Of a stretch of DNA of 64,000 nt, positions 16,980 through 25,739 are shown in pieces. The notes below the pieces were generated by a model. That model was not told the DNA's origin. It searched no databases and was given only the letters and a program-made list of their open reading frames with translations. The stretch covers positions 2,534,501 to 2,598,500 of the forward strand of contig NZ_LR134386.1 of NCBI RefSeq assembly GCF_900637665.1, read 5' to 3'. Each line of letters opens with the position of its first letter. The stretch's first letter is position 1. The DNA comes from Chryseobacterium nakagawai (lineage in GTDB: Bacteria; Bacteroidota; Bacteroidia; Flavobacteriales; Weeksellaceae). The translations under genes were made by a program, and so were the position numbers.

Positions 16980-19900
16980 TTAAAATTTAGTTTTTAATCC
17001 TAATGTAAAGGTCATAGGAGGTTTTAAGGTATTGTTTCCCAAATTGAAATCAGGATCGATCCCGCTTTTGCTCTCTTGCCAGAGTATTCCGAGATTACTG
17101 ACATTGGCATATAGCTGAAGACTTTTAAGCGGCAAACCACGCCATTGTTTTTTACTGATCTCATATCCAAGATTGATATACTGCAGACGGATATGATCGC
17201 CTTTTTCAATCAGTGCAGCTGAACCTGCATAGAAGGCATCCCTGTTGGAATTAGTCTGGTATTGGTTGGAAGGAACATTGGTGAAAACTTCATCACCGGG
17301 TTTCTGCCATCTTTGTTCGTAATCGCTGTGACCGTTCCATTCTCTGAATAAGCTCGTGTAATTAATGGATGGTTTTCTGAAATAATAACCCATCTTATAG
17401 GTAATCCCTACATCAAGGCTTAATTGTTTGTAAGCAAATGTATTGGTGAAAGAACCATAAACAGTCGGTATTGCAGAACCAAAATACTGCAGGTCTTTAA
17501 CATCGCCTCCCATTATCTTGGCATAATCTTTACTGATCTCTCCATTAAAATAACCTCTTGGATCACCTGTCTGTGGATCGAGTCCTGCCCATTGGTAGCC
17601 AAACATCGAATAGACAGGTAAACCTTCAATTCCGGATATGGGAACAGAGGCAAGTACAAAGTTTCTGGCAATGGTACTGCTCGGATAATACTTCGTCACT
17701 TTATCTTTGTAAGTACTGAAATTAACAGTGGTGAGCCATCTGAAAGATTTATTGATATTGATGCTCTTGAGTTCCACATCAACGCCTTTTCCTTCAATTC
17801 CTGCAACATTCCATACAAGACTGCTCAATCCGATGGTATAATCCAGCGGAACCTGCCCGAAAAGGTTTTCTCCTTTTTTCTGGAAATACTCCACAGAACC
17901 TGAGATCCGGTTATTTTCGGTTGCAAAATCCAATCCTGCATTCATCATTCTGACCGTTTCCCAACGAAGCTGCGGATTGTAGTAATTGTCAAATCTCGCC
18001 ATCTGCTCCTGCGTATATGTTGAAACACCGAGTAATGCCATAGTCGTTACAGCAACCATCGCAGGATTGATATTCCCATTGAAACCGTATGAACCTCTTA
18101 GCTTCAGATTCGGAAGCCAGCTTATAGCATAAAACTTCTCATTGGCTACATTCCACGAAATACCTGTTGACCAGAAAGGATTCCATTGGTCATTAGTCTT
18201 CAATCCGAACAGATTGCTGGCATCACGTCGGGCACTTCCGGAGATGGTATATCGATTATCAAATGTGTAGGCAGCATTCGCATAGACCGATACAAAACGA
18301 TTGGTGGATTCCCTCAAAGAGTTCATATTGTCGATAAACGCTGTACCTCCTGCAATAATCGGGAACCTCTTGCTGAGGTCTACCATCCCAAACGAAAGGT
18401 TGTTGGGGTCATAGCCATAATATCGGTTATTGCCCGACTGTGAGTTGGCATCCCTTACCTCGCTTCCTAAAATGGCTGAAACCTGATGTTTGCCAAAACC
18501 TCTGTTAAAATTGAGCTGTCCCCGGAAATTATTGATCAGTAATTGCGAGTTGGTCTTATCCATTATCGCTCCTTTGGGAACATTGTAAGTCAGACTACCA
18601 TTACTATTGATGACTGTGAACCTGTTCACATAATCCCTTATAAAGTAACTTTCCTCATCATACAGCGTATTGGAAAGTCCTGTGGTTCTCTGATACTGAT
18701 ATTTTATATCAACATCCAATCCTTTCAATATCTTGTAGTTCAATCCTGCATTGAGAATGATCTCTGAGCTTTTGCTTTTGGCTGAATTATGCTGCCAATC
18801 GGTAAGCGGATAATAATTCCAATCTAATAATTTTCCGTTGCCTAATGCTGATTTATATCCTTGCTCATAAGATTTTGAAACCGCCAATGCATTTCCGAAT
18901 GCATCTGCCATTTCCATATAGGGAACAGAGTTGGTTTTCATAATAATACTTCCATAAGCACTTCGACCGCTTTGGGTTGCGGAATGGGTAAAGAAGATTC
19001 CGGTGTTCAAGGTCAGGTTTTTCAACGGTTGCCAGGTATTCTGGAAGCGCAGATTCACACGTTCGTATTTTTCTCCAAGATTTCCAGTATTGTCATCATA
19101 CCCCAAAGATGATGTCCACGAAAACTGGGGAGCTCCGCCTGCCATACTTAGTGAATACTGCCTGTTCTCCAAAGGCTGGTACATATACTTTTTATACTGG
19201 TCTCGGGAATCAATGGTCTTTAGACGTTCTATTTCATTTCTTACATATTCGGATGAAAGCAGTCCTTTCTTTTCCTTATTCAGAAGGTCAACCACAGGAG
19301 ACAATACTGGGTGGCTGGTCGAATTGATATCAGTGTTATAGAAATTCTTCTTGAATAGTTCTTGTTCCACATCAATAAAGTCTGCACTGGACATCACTTT
19401 CAGATAATTAAAATCAGGCTTAGGGCTGGTCATCAAGTAAGTGTTGAAATTGACGGTCATAGGCTGATTGTACTTTGCTGTTTTGGTTGTAATGACAATC
19501 ACGCCGTTAGCTGCCCTTGCTCCCCAGATGCTCGATGCTGCGGCATCTTTGAGAACGGTAATGCTTTCAACAATGTTGGGATCGAGATTGCTGATATCCC
19601 CATCATAAGGAAAGTTGTCAACAACAATCAAAGGTGTTTTGGGTCCTTGAATGGTACTTAGACCTCTGACCATAATTTGTGATCCTCCTTGGGATGTTCC
19701 TTTGTTGATGACAATGCCGTTGGCTGTAGCAGCTAATCGGTCAAGGATATTGGTGGACACCTGTGTATTCAGGGCTGCATTACTCACGGATGAAAAAGAA
19801 CCTGTTGAACGTTCTTTAGGGATCTTCTGATAACCTGTCGTGAGTACTACCTCATCAATTTGGGCTATCTTTTCGGATAGATTAATTTTTAATGGTTCTT

Positions 19901-20159
19901 TCAAAGGAAGCTCCAAAAAAATGACCCGCTCTTCATAGCCTTTACCAATGATGACAAGATTGATTTTTTTGTCATTGGTATTAAGACTGAAGTTTCCATA
20001 TCTGTCCGTAGTAGTTACGGTTTTTGAGTTTTGTATGGCTATGGTTGCACCGTGTACGGGTAAGCGTGTAGTTTCGTCGATAACGCTTCCTGTAAACATC
20101 TGCTGTGCCATAACTGGCAAACAATAGCATAGGATGGGAAGCACTAATAATTTCTTCAT
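16980..20159 (-). CDS. SusC/RagA family TonB-dependent outer-membrane transporter
   Basis: A 1059-aa TonB-linked porin. A signal peptide (1-18) is followed by a carboxypeptidase-like regulatory domain (about 20-95), a plug domain (about 105-230, with MVRGLSTIQGPKTPLIVVDN and the SITVLKDAAASSIWGARAANG box) and a 22-strand type beta-barrel ending in an aromatic residue (KTKF). Together with SusD it takes up large ligands across the outer membrane using TonB-ExbBD energy. It is the second gene of tlpA-susC-susD. The presence of a TlpA-type thioredoxin instead of sugar enzymes suggests a peptide or metal-type substrate, but this is speculation. Confidence 0.97.
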   Translation of the reverse strand: MKKLLVLPILCYCLPVMAQQMFTGSVIDETTRLPVHGATIAIQNSKTVTTTDRYGNFSLNTNDKKINLVIIGKGYEERVIFLELPLKEPLKINLSEKIAQIDEVVLTTGYQKIPKERSTGSFSSVSNAALNTQVSTNILDRLAATANGIVINKGTSQGGSQIMVRGLSTIQGPKTPLIVVDNFPYDGDISNLDPNIVESITVLKDAAASSIWGARAANGVIVITTKTAKYNQPMTVNFNTYLMTSPKPDFNYLKVMSSADFIDVEQELFKKNFYNTDINSTSHPVLSPVVDLLNKEKKGLLSSEYVRNEIERLKTIDSRDQYKKYMYQPLENRQYSLSMAGGAPQFSWTSSLGYDDNTGNLGEKYERVNLRFQNTWQPLKNLTLNTGIFFTHSATQSGRSAYGSIIMKTNSVPYMEMADAFGNALAVSKSYEQGYKSALGNGKLLDWNYYPLTDWQHNSAKSKSSEIILNAGLNYKILKGLDVDIKYQYQRTTGLSNTLYDEESYFIRDYVNRFTVINSNGSLTYNVPKGAIMDKTNSQLLINNFRGQLNFNRGFGKHQVSAILGSEVRDANSQSGNNRYYGYDPNNLSFGMVDLSKRFPIIAGGTAFIDNMNSLRESTNRFVSVYANAAYTFDNRYTISGSARRDASNLFGLKTNDQWNPFWSTGISWNVANEKFYAISWLPNLKLRGSYGFNGNINPAMVAVTTMALLGVSTYTQEQMARFDNYYNPQLRWETVRMMNAGLDFATENNRISGSVEYFQKKGENLFGQVPLDYTIGLSSLVWNVAGIEGKGVDVELKSININKSFRWLTTVNFSTYKDKVTKYYPSSTIARNFVLASVPISGIEGLPVYSMFGYQWAGLDPQTGDPRGYFNGEISKDYAKIMGGDVKDLQYFGSAIPTVYGSFTNTFAYKQLSLDVGITYKMGYYFRKPSINYTSLFREWNGHSDYEQRWQKPGDEVFTNVPSNQYQTNSNRDAFYAGSAALIEKGDHIRLQYINLGYEISKKQWRGLPLKSLQLYANVSNLGILWQESKSGIDPDFNLGNNTLKPPMTFTLGLKTKF

Positions 20160-20217
20160 AGTCTGATATAGTTTTGCGTTAATGTAAATTCAATAGTTTT
20201 TCGAACGATGGGAATGT

Positions 20218-21519
20218 TTAATTCCGCTGGTCTTTGATGACCATCATCAAAATCTGACGTTCTTGGGGGATCAGATCCAGGTCATATCTCTGAAGCTCTT
20301 TTTTTAAGGTGGCAAAATCTTTGACTCCTGAAACTTCCAGATCTACATTGCCAGTGTATCCCGTCTCGTCGATAAACAATTCCTTGATGGGAATTTCACC
20401 GTTCAACATATTGACCATATTTTTAAGCGGTACATTTTTAAGGATAGATGGGGTTTGCGGAAAGGTGGAATGCTTTTCACCTCCTTTGGTTGCCAACTTG
20501 TCTTTCGTGGTTGTTCTTACTAACACAAAACATTTTACAGGTCTTTTCTCGAGAGTTACGGTATAGCCGGAATAACGATTGAGGTCTTCCAGCATATAAT
20601 TGTAGAGAGAATCAGATTTCTGTTCAGGGATGATGAACTCGTAGTTATAAAGGTTTATTCCATCATTTGAGCCATCTGCTTTTTCTATGGGCATCAGTTG
20701 TTCAGGTTGATTGACCTCGATAACCATTCTTTTTTCCGTGAAAGATGTTTTATCCTGCTGTCTGAAAAGCTCATATCCTATGGCATAATACATATCCCAT
20801 AATGGAAGATTGGTAAACTGTCTGCCGTGAATTTTTCCGGATGTTGTTTTGCGATACGTTCCTCCTGCACCAATATCAGGGATTTGCCCTTTAGCAAAGA
20901 ATGAATAATTGAGGAGTTGGACATTTTTCTGACGGTCGTAATCTTCGGAGAGCATCAATGGTCTTGCCCTGTCCATTTGGATAATAGTCTGAAGGGATGA
21001 TTTGTCTCCATTCAAAACTTCATTGATGGTTTGTTCGGTAAGCTGTCCTGCATCGGTGGAATTCAATAATTTTCCGTCCTTGATCCATATGATAAACGGA
21101 ACACCTGCGTGTGGAAATAGGTCGTGCAGTTTTTTGTCTTTGTAGGTGGACATCATGCTCTTATATTTTTTTCCATTTGAAGAAGAGAAGAATTTATCCA
21201 AAGCAGCTTTATCCTGACAGCTTACAGGAAGGATTTTCACCTTGTTCCCAAACTTTTGCTGCAAAACTTCAATTTTTGGGAGACTCATCAGGCAGGCACT
21301 GCACCAAGTACTCCAGAAATCAATCAGGATTAATTTATTTTTATCTTCTGAAAGATTAATTGTTTTCTGAGGATGATTTACAACCTGTAAAGGTGTTGTC
21401 CAAAAAATTTCAGGAAGGGAATCTCCAATTTTAAGAGACTTGTTCTGGGCAAAGGATGTGGTTGCTGTCACTATGGTAAAAGCAAGGGACATAAATCCCC
21501 TGCAAAAAATATTTTTCAT
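20218..21519 (-). CDS. TlpA-like thioredoxin-fold protein, SusC-linked
   Basis: A 433-aa exported protein. A signal peptide covers residues 1-24. A thioredoxin-like TlpA/AhpC domain (about 28-165) has the redox motif WCSAC in STWCSACLMSLP. The C-terminal 260 residues form an extra domain that I do not recognise with certainty. It resembles a group of flavobacterial TlpA-like proteins placed upstream of SusC/SusD genes. A role in reducing disulfides in the periplasm is expected, perhaps with the MauE-like protein at 14534. It is first in the operon with susC (gap 58 bases) and susD. Confidence 0.85.
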   Translation of the reverse strand: MKNIFCRGFMSLAFTIVTATTSFAQNKSLKIGDSLPEIFWTTPLQVVNHPQKTINLSEDKNKLILIDFWSTWCSACLMSLPKIEVLQQKFGNKVKILPVSCQDKAALDKFFSSSNGKKYKSMMSTYKDKKLHDLFPHAGVPFIIWIKDGKLLNSTDAGQLTEQTINEVLNGDKSSLQTIIQMDRARPLMLSEDYDRQKNVQLLNYSFFAKGQIPDIGAGGTYRKTTSGKIHGRQFTNLPLWDMYYAIGYELFRQQDKTSFTEKRMVIEVNQPEQLMPIEKADGSNDGINLYNYEFIIPEQKSDSLYNYMLEDLNRYSGYTVTLEKRPVKCFVLVRTTTKDKLATKGGEKHSTFPQTPSILKNVPLKNMVNMLNGEIPIKELFIDETGYTGNVDLEVSGVKDFATLKKELQRYDLDLIPQERQILMMVIKDQRN

Positions 21520-21560
21520 ATTTTTGAATAGGTTTTTAATGATTATTAATGACTGATTAT

Positions 21561-21600
21561 GCTCTTTCCTGTGGTCTGCAAACTGAGGAAAGGGCTTTTT
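21561..21600. other. Terminator-like hairpin upstream of tlpA
   Basis: A 10-bp stem (GCTCTTTCCT at 21561-21570 with 21586-21595) with a T-run on the plus strand. No plus-strand gene is upstream; on the minus strand it would lie in the tlpA leader. Confidence 0.45.
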
Positions 21601-21889
21601 CTTTTTTCTAAGGGTTACTGTAAATTATCTGTGTCTTATTATCTGTCTTAGTTGTTGTTGGAAATGATATGCTTGAGAGGAGGCTTCTTTGTTTGAGGAA
21701 ATCTCCTGCTCAAACAATCATAAAAAAATTAATATGAATGAAAATTGTGTCCCGTGAAAGCTATAAAGCCGCAATGAGTTGTACACCTCATTGTATCGTT
21801 TAATCTGATACTATGTTTTTGAAGGTGCTTAGAATGTAGAAAATGAGGACTGCATTGGAAAATAAAACGGCATGGAACTCTACAATATC

Positions 21890-21998
21890 CGCTCTGGGGT
21901 ACTGGCATACCTTGTACACAGATAAAGAGAGCCCACGCCTAGGTCGTGAGCTTTCTGCTTATCCTCTCGTGTACTAAAAAGTGCCAGTTTTCGGAGCG
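21890..21998. ncRNA. Candidate structured RNA: long interrupted hairpin
   Basis: The 109 bases fold as one long interrupted stem: CGCTC (21890-21894) with 21994-21998, ACTGGCA (21901-21907) with 21982-21988, GTACAC (21914-21919) with 21969-21974, GATAA (21921-21925) with 21959-21963, AGAGAGC (21926-21932) with 21950-21956, and CACG (21934-21937) with 21945-21948 around the loop CCTAGGT. That is about 34 pairs with internal loops. It lies in a 620-base gap without a gene. On the minus strand a TATATTTG (-7 type, 22074-22067) lies upstream, which favours that strand, but I cannot fix orientation. The shape recalls 6S RNA (a 6S-Flavo family exists), without a firm match. Confidence 0.5.
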
Positions 21999-22040
21999 AG
22001 TTTCTAAGCAATAGCTTCTATTATTCTTTGAAGTATCGCA

Positions 22041-22060
22041 AAGTTACTTTACAGTAACTT
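22041..22060. repeat. Palindrome near the candidate RNA start
   Basis: AAGTTACT TTAC AGTAACTT, an 8-bp perfect stem with a 4-base loop. It is directly beside the TATATTTG element at 22067-22074 (minus strand), so it may mark the 5' end of the candidate RNA or an operator. Confidence 0.45.
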
Positions 22061-22140
22061 ATTTAGCAAATATAATAAAAAATAATTAAAACGTCTTATA
22101 AGTCTCTATGAAAAATATAATTATTCCCAAAATTTACTAA

Positions 22141-22449
22141 ATGTATAAATGGAACTTTGAAGAAATAAAAAGTCAAATCGGAATTATCTTTAAACTATAC
22201 CGATTAAGAAAAGGATTATCACAATTTCAATTGGCAAATGAGGTAGACCTTTCTAAAGATTACATTGGTAGAATAGAAAGAGGAAAAACCAATACAACAA
22301 TTGAAATTATTATCAGTATTTGTAATTTTTTAGAAATTGATATAATTCAAGTTGTTTCTAAATTAAATCAGAGCCAGCTTGATTCAATTATAAGCGAGAC
22401 GATACTTTTGGAAGAAAAATTCAAAAATCAAAATAAGAGAAAATCCTGA
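22141..22449 (+). CDS. XRE-family HTH regulator
   Basis: A 102-aa protein with a Cro/C1-type helix-turn-helix at about residues 15-70 (LRKGLSQFQLANEVDLSKDY at 22-41, then IGRIERGKTNTT). The C-terminal 30 residues form a charged helix. Small XRE proteins often open or regulate defence islands in Bacteroidetes. It is on the same strand as the operon starting at 22906 but 456 bases away. Control of that operon is a guess from position. Confidence 0.85.
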   Translation: MYKWNFEEIKSQIGIIFKLYRLRKGLSQFQLANEVDLSKDYIGRIERGKTNTTIEIIISICNFLEIDIIQVVSKLNQSQLDSIISETILLEEKFKNQNKRKS

Positions 22450-22905
22450 CGAGAGTTGGGATTTATTGTTAGAATGCGTAGTAATTCATAATTGTTTAGA
22501 TTCAGTGAATATACTGATTGGAAACTTTCTATTGATTTTTATTTTTGTTTTTTACGGATACCCGTAATTTTTATGAGATAAAACTTTATATATTTAAAAA
22601 ATAAGGTTCAATAGAAATGTTTATAAAGAGAAATAGAATCAAAACAAATAAAGATAGCAATATTTAGTACAGGCTCCAATTAGGATGAGTCATTTTTGCA
22701 GACAAGAATCATATAATTTGGATGGATTATTAATGATCTTAAAGATTTATATAATATGATTTCAACAAACTAAAAGGAATCTTTATAAATATAATCTAGA
22801 TTTAGTTATCATTTTTCATCAATTATTTTTTTTCATTTCAATTTATTAACTTTGATAAAACGAAAATTCAACTAATTAACCACTTGAAAACTAAATTTCA
22901 TAAAA
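22450..22905. other. Gene-free AT-rich gap before the Druantia-like operon
   Basis: No convincing gene or tRNA. The only signal I can support is the promoter element listed at 22847-22854. The rest is AT-rich with no clear repeat. Confidence 0.6.
22847..22854 (+). promoter_or_regulatory. Candidate -7 element of the Druantia-like operon
   Basis: TAACTTTG fits TAnnTTTG and lies 52 bases before the ATG at 22906. The expected -33 TTG is not clear. Confidence 0.45.
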
Positions 22906-25734
22906 ATGACCTATACCGCTTGGAATCAATTAATTGGCAAACACTTCTTTAATGAAGTAATGGCGGAAAAAGAGGTTTTTCTCTTCATGTCAAAAGAAGA
23001 ATTAATTAGTATCGCAAAACCATTTTTTGATATTGAGGAGTATTCTGACGATAATTATATCCTAAGAGATTTTATTAGCGCAACTAAAAAAGGTGTTGAA
23101 GGGGCGATTGGTACTTTTCTTGAAAAGGCTGATTATGCCTATAGAAATCGAAATAAAATTAAGATTGAACTCAATGAGAATGAAGTTCAATATCCACTTT
23201 ATCTTTCATACTTGATTTTGTTGGTGATGCCATTGACTGAAACTCTCGCAGATTCTATCAATGCTAATAATTACTATTCAAGATTAAATACATTCATAGG
23301 TGCTGACAAAGACAGACATTTCGTCAACAGTATAAATTATACTGAAAATAAAATTTATAGACTCTGGGATAATCTTGAAGAGTGGACCATTGATGAATTT
23401 GGTGGTACCTTAGGTCTTTTTTTTCACAGAAGATTTTCACATAAACACTGGATAAACGTTGGAACAATGTTCTCTCAATGCATTTTACCACCACGCTCTT
23501 TTCGTAATTTTTCAGTTTTTTTTTCAAAGTACAATTTTATTCCTCATTATGAATATCCAGCTGAGTTTTTTAAGCATAAGCTTGCTTCTGGAGGTTTGCA
23601 ATTTCTTCAGCTTCCAAAATATATTAATGGATTGTTCAACAATGATTCTGGAAACGAACTTATTGAAAAATTACTTGAAATAACACAAAGAGAATATCGG
23701 AAATGGGATGGTAATATTATTTCAGAACAAGAAAGCTTGTTTAATTATGATGGATCGACAACTGTTAGAGTATTTTTGCAATTAAGATATTCAAAAATTT
23801 CTGAATCAATTTCTTTTTCTTATAGGATAGGCTATCAGAATGATTTTCCTGATGACTTGGTATTAAATGGTCATGAGATTTATGAAGAAATGAACTCTTT
23901 TTCTAATACCCTAGAAAAAGAGTTCAATCCTCAATTTACTTTGCAAGATGAATTCAACAAATGGAGAGCCATCTTTCAGGAGAAAGAAATAAGGCTTTTT
24001 ATCAATGCATCATACTACCAACTTGAGAATAGTTACTGGCTTGAAACTGATAACTTATCTAAAGTCGATCAAATGTTAATTATGTGCACTGCTAATAAGA
24101 GGCAAATCATAGAAAATTGGCTAAGGAAAGAATGTAGCAATGTTTTGTTTGATGTTAATAATTATAATGGGTTACCACACGGATATTATATTTATAGTTT
24201 TCGTGGAGTAAGAAATAGTTTAGTTTCTGAACCGTGTTTATTATTAAAGAAGGATAAACAAATCTCATTGATATCTGATTTAAAGCTTGACTATAGGACA
24301 TATTTGCGAGTTATACTTCCAGAAGTATTGATTGGCAATGCTGATGGCTCGGAAGAAGTATTCTTAGAATATAAGGAGTCTAACGATTCTATTGTACTAA
24401 AAAGGATTGAAGGAACAAACAAATGGTTATTGCCAGAAAATATTAGGCTAAATGAAGAATTTAAAATAAAAATTGTAGATCAAAAACTTTATCAAAATTT
24501 TACTAACTACAAAATTGTTACTGCTGATGATACTGCTTTACAGGTTTTTGAAGAACATTCACCTCTTCGCGACAAATTTGGAAATGTCACAAATGAACAA
24601 ATTGATTGTTATCTACGGGGAAATGAAATTGGGGGTGTTAATTTTGGGAAACAATATGCATATAATAATGGTTTTAAATCAAATCGAACTCGAAAACATA
24701 TTCAAATAAATGAAGCCATTTACACTCATAAAGATGGGAATATATTACTGTCATTTCTAACAATAAGAGGAAATACCACAGCCAAAGATTTTTTTGATGC
24801 CTTCGAATTTTTAAGCTCAAAAAAAATTAATAAAACTCAAAATAGAAAATTTTATAACCTAGCAAAAACAAAGAAACTTTCACTCAACTATTTTGATTAC
24901 TTGGGCTTTATTGATTACGATTATTATGCAGATAAAATTATCATTAACCCGCCACAACTTATTTATATACCTTCTGCCGAAGGAAGAACAGCGCTACTAA
25001 TTGGTGCTCGTGATAATGCTTTGGTAAAGCAATTAATATCAACAGCCTCAAAATTCAATTTGCAAGTTGAAATTACACCACAGAATTCATTAAATGAAGA
25101 TCTTTTGTTACCTGACAGAATAGTTATCCATGCATTTCAAAGTGATAACGACAAATATGGTGAAAGAGCTATTAATAACTTTGCAAAAGAGCTTAATATC
25201 AAATTTAACAATGACAGACTTCATCAAATTGGTTTATTCTTGCTAAGTGGAAATGTTTCAGAATATGAAAATTTTATAGTGGAAAACAATGAAACAGATG
25301 ATAATTATAATTCGGCATCAAAATATATTTTCGATTCTAATAGCCTAGCATTATCTAAGTTTCCTGATTCAAATTTTGAAAAAGAACTTTCACTGATTGA
25401 GTATAAGTTCAGAGAGTGGGAAAGATTTCAGGTGCTTTGGCTACATAGTAAATGTTATGATGTTGACAGGAATTGGGGAAGATTCATTGTCTTAAAACAC
25501 TTAAATAAAAATATTATGCTTTATGACAGAAATAAAAAATCAGTTGCTATTCCTGTGAAAACACCTATACCACGACTTTTATTTGAATCAATAACTTTAA
25601 TGAGTGGTTTTGCACCAATTACAAAGAAAATCAATTATCAGTACTATTGGATTTTCGATAACATTGAAAGTAACTATATAAAAGATATGATGAAAAAGAT
25701 AGGTCAAGAAATAATAGAACAAGAAATAAACTAA
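22906..25734 (+). CDS. Large unknown protein, first gene of Druantia-like operon
   Basis: A 942-aa protein with no signal peptide, no transmembrane helix and no catalytic motif that I can identify. It is rich in aromatic residues and in beta-type segments between about 300 and 560. It is only 5 bases before the DruE-like helicase gene, so the two are co-expressed. In Druantia type II the helicase DruE and methylase DruM accompany two proteins of unknown function, DruF and DruG; this protein probably is one of them, but I cannot say which. Its position as lead gene next to the helicase suggests a helicase partner or target sensor. Function is otherwise unknown. Confidence 0.6.
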   Translation: MTYTAWNQLIGKHFFNEVMAEKEVFLFMSKEELISIAKPFFDIEEYSDDNYILRDFISATKKGVEGAIGTFLEKADYAYRNRNKIKIELNENEVQYPLYLSYLILLVMPLTETLADSINANNYYSRLNTFIGADKDRHFVNSINYTENKIYRLWDNLEEWTIDEFGGTLGLFFHRRFSHKHWINVGTMFSQCILPPRSFRNFSVFFSKYNFIPHYEYPAEFFKHKLASGGLQFLQLPKYINGLFNNDSGNELIEKLLEITQREYRKWDGNIISEQESLFNYDGSTTVRVFLQLRYSKISESISFSYRIGYQNDFPDDLVLNGHEIYEEMNSFSNTLEKEFNPQFTLQDEFNKWRAIFQEKEIRLFINASYYQLENSYWLETDNLSKVDQMLIMCTANKRQIIENWLRKECSNVLFDVNNYNGLPHGYYIYSFRGVRNSLVSEPCLLLKKDKQISLISDLKLDYRTYLRVILPEVLIGNADGSEEVFLEYKESNDSIVLKRIEGTNKWLLPENIRLNEEFKIKIVDQKLYQNFTNYKIVTADDTALQVFEEHSPLRDKFGNVTNEQIDCYLRGNEIGGVNFGKQYAYNNGFKSNRTRKHIQINEAIYTHKDGNILLSFLTIRGNTTAKDFFDAFEFLSSKKINKTQNRKFYNLAKTKKLSLNYFDYLGFIDYDYYADKIIINPPQLIYIPSAEGRTALLIGARDNALVKQLISTASKFNLQVEITPQNSLNEDLLLPDRIVIHAFQSDNDKYGERAINNFAKELNIKFNNDRLHQIGLFLLSGNVSEYENFIVENNETDDNYNSASKYIFDSNSLALSKFPDSNFEKELSLIEYKFREWERFQVLWLHSKCYDVDRNWGRFIVLKHLNKNIMLYDRNKKSVAIPVKTPIPRLLFESITLMSGFAPITKKINYQYYWIFDNIESNYIKDMMKKIGQEIIEQEIN

Positions 25735-25739
25735 AAACC

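Noticed and set aside
21730..21920. Short Cys/His-rich frame on the minus strand near the candidate RNA
   Set aside because: No start signal, no signal peptide, and its sequence is better explained by the palindromic structure.
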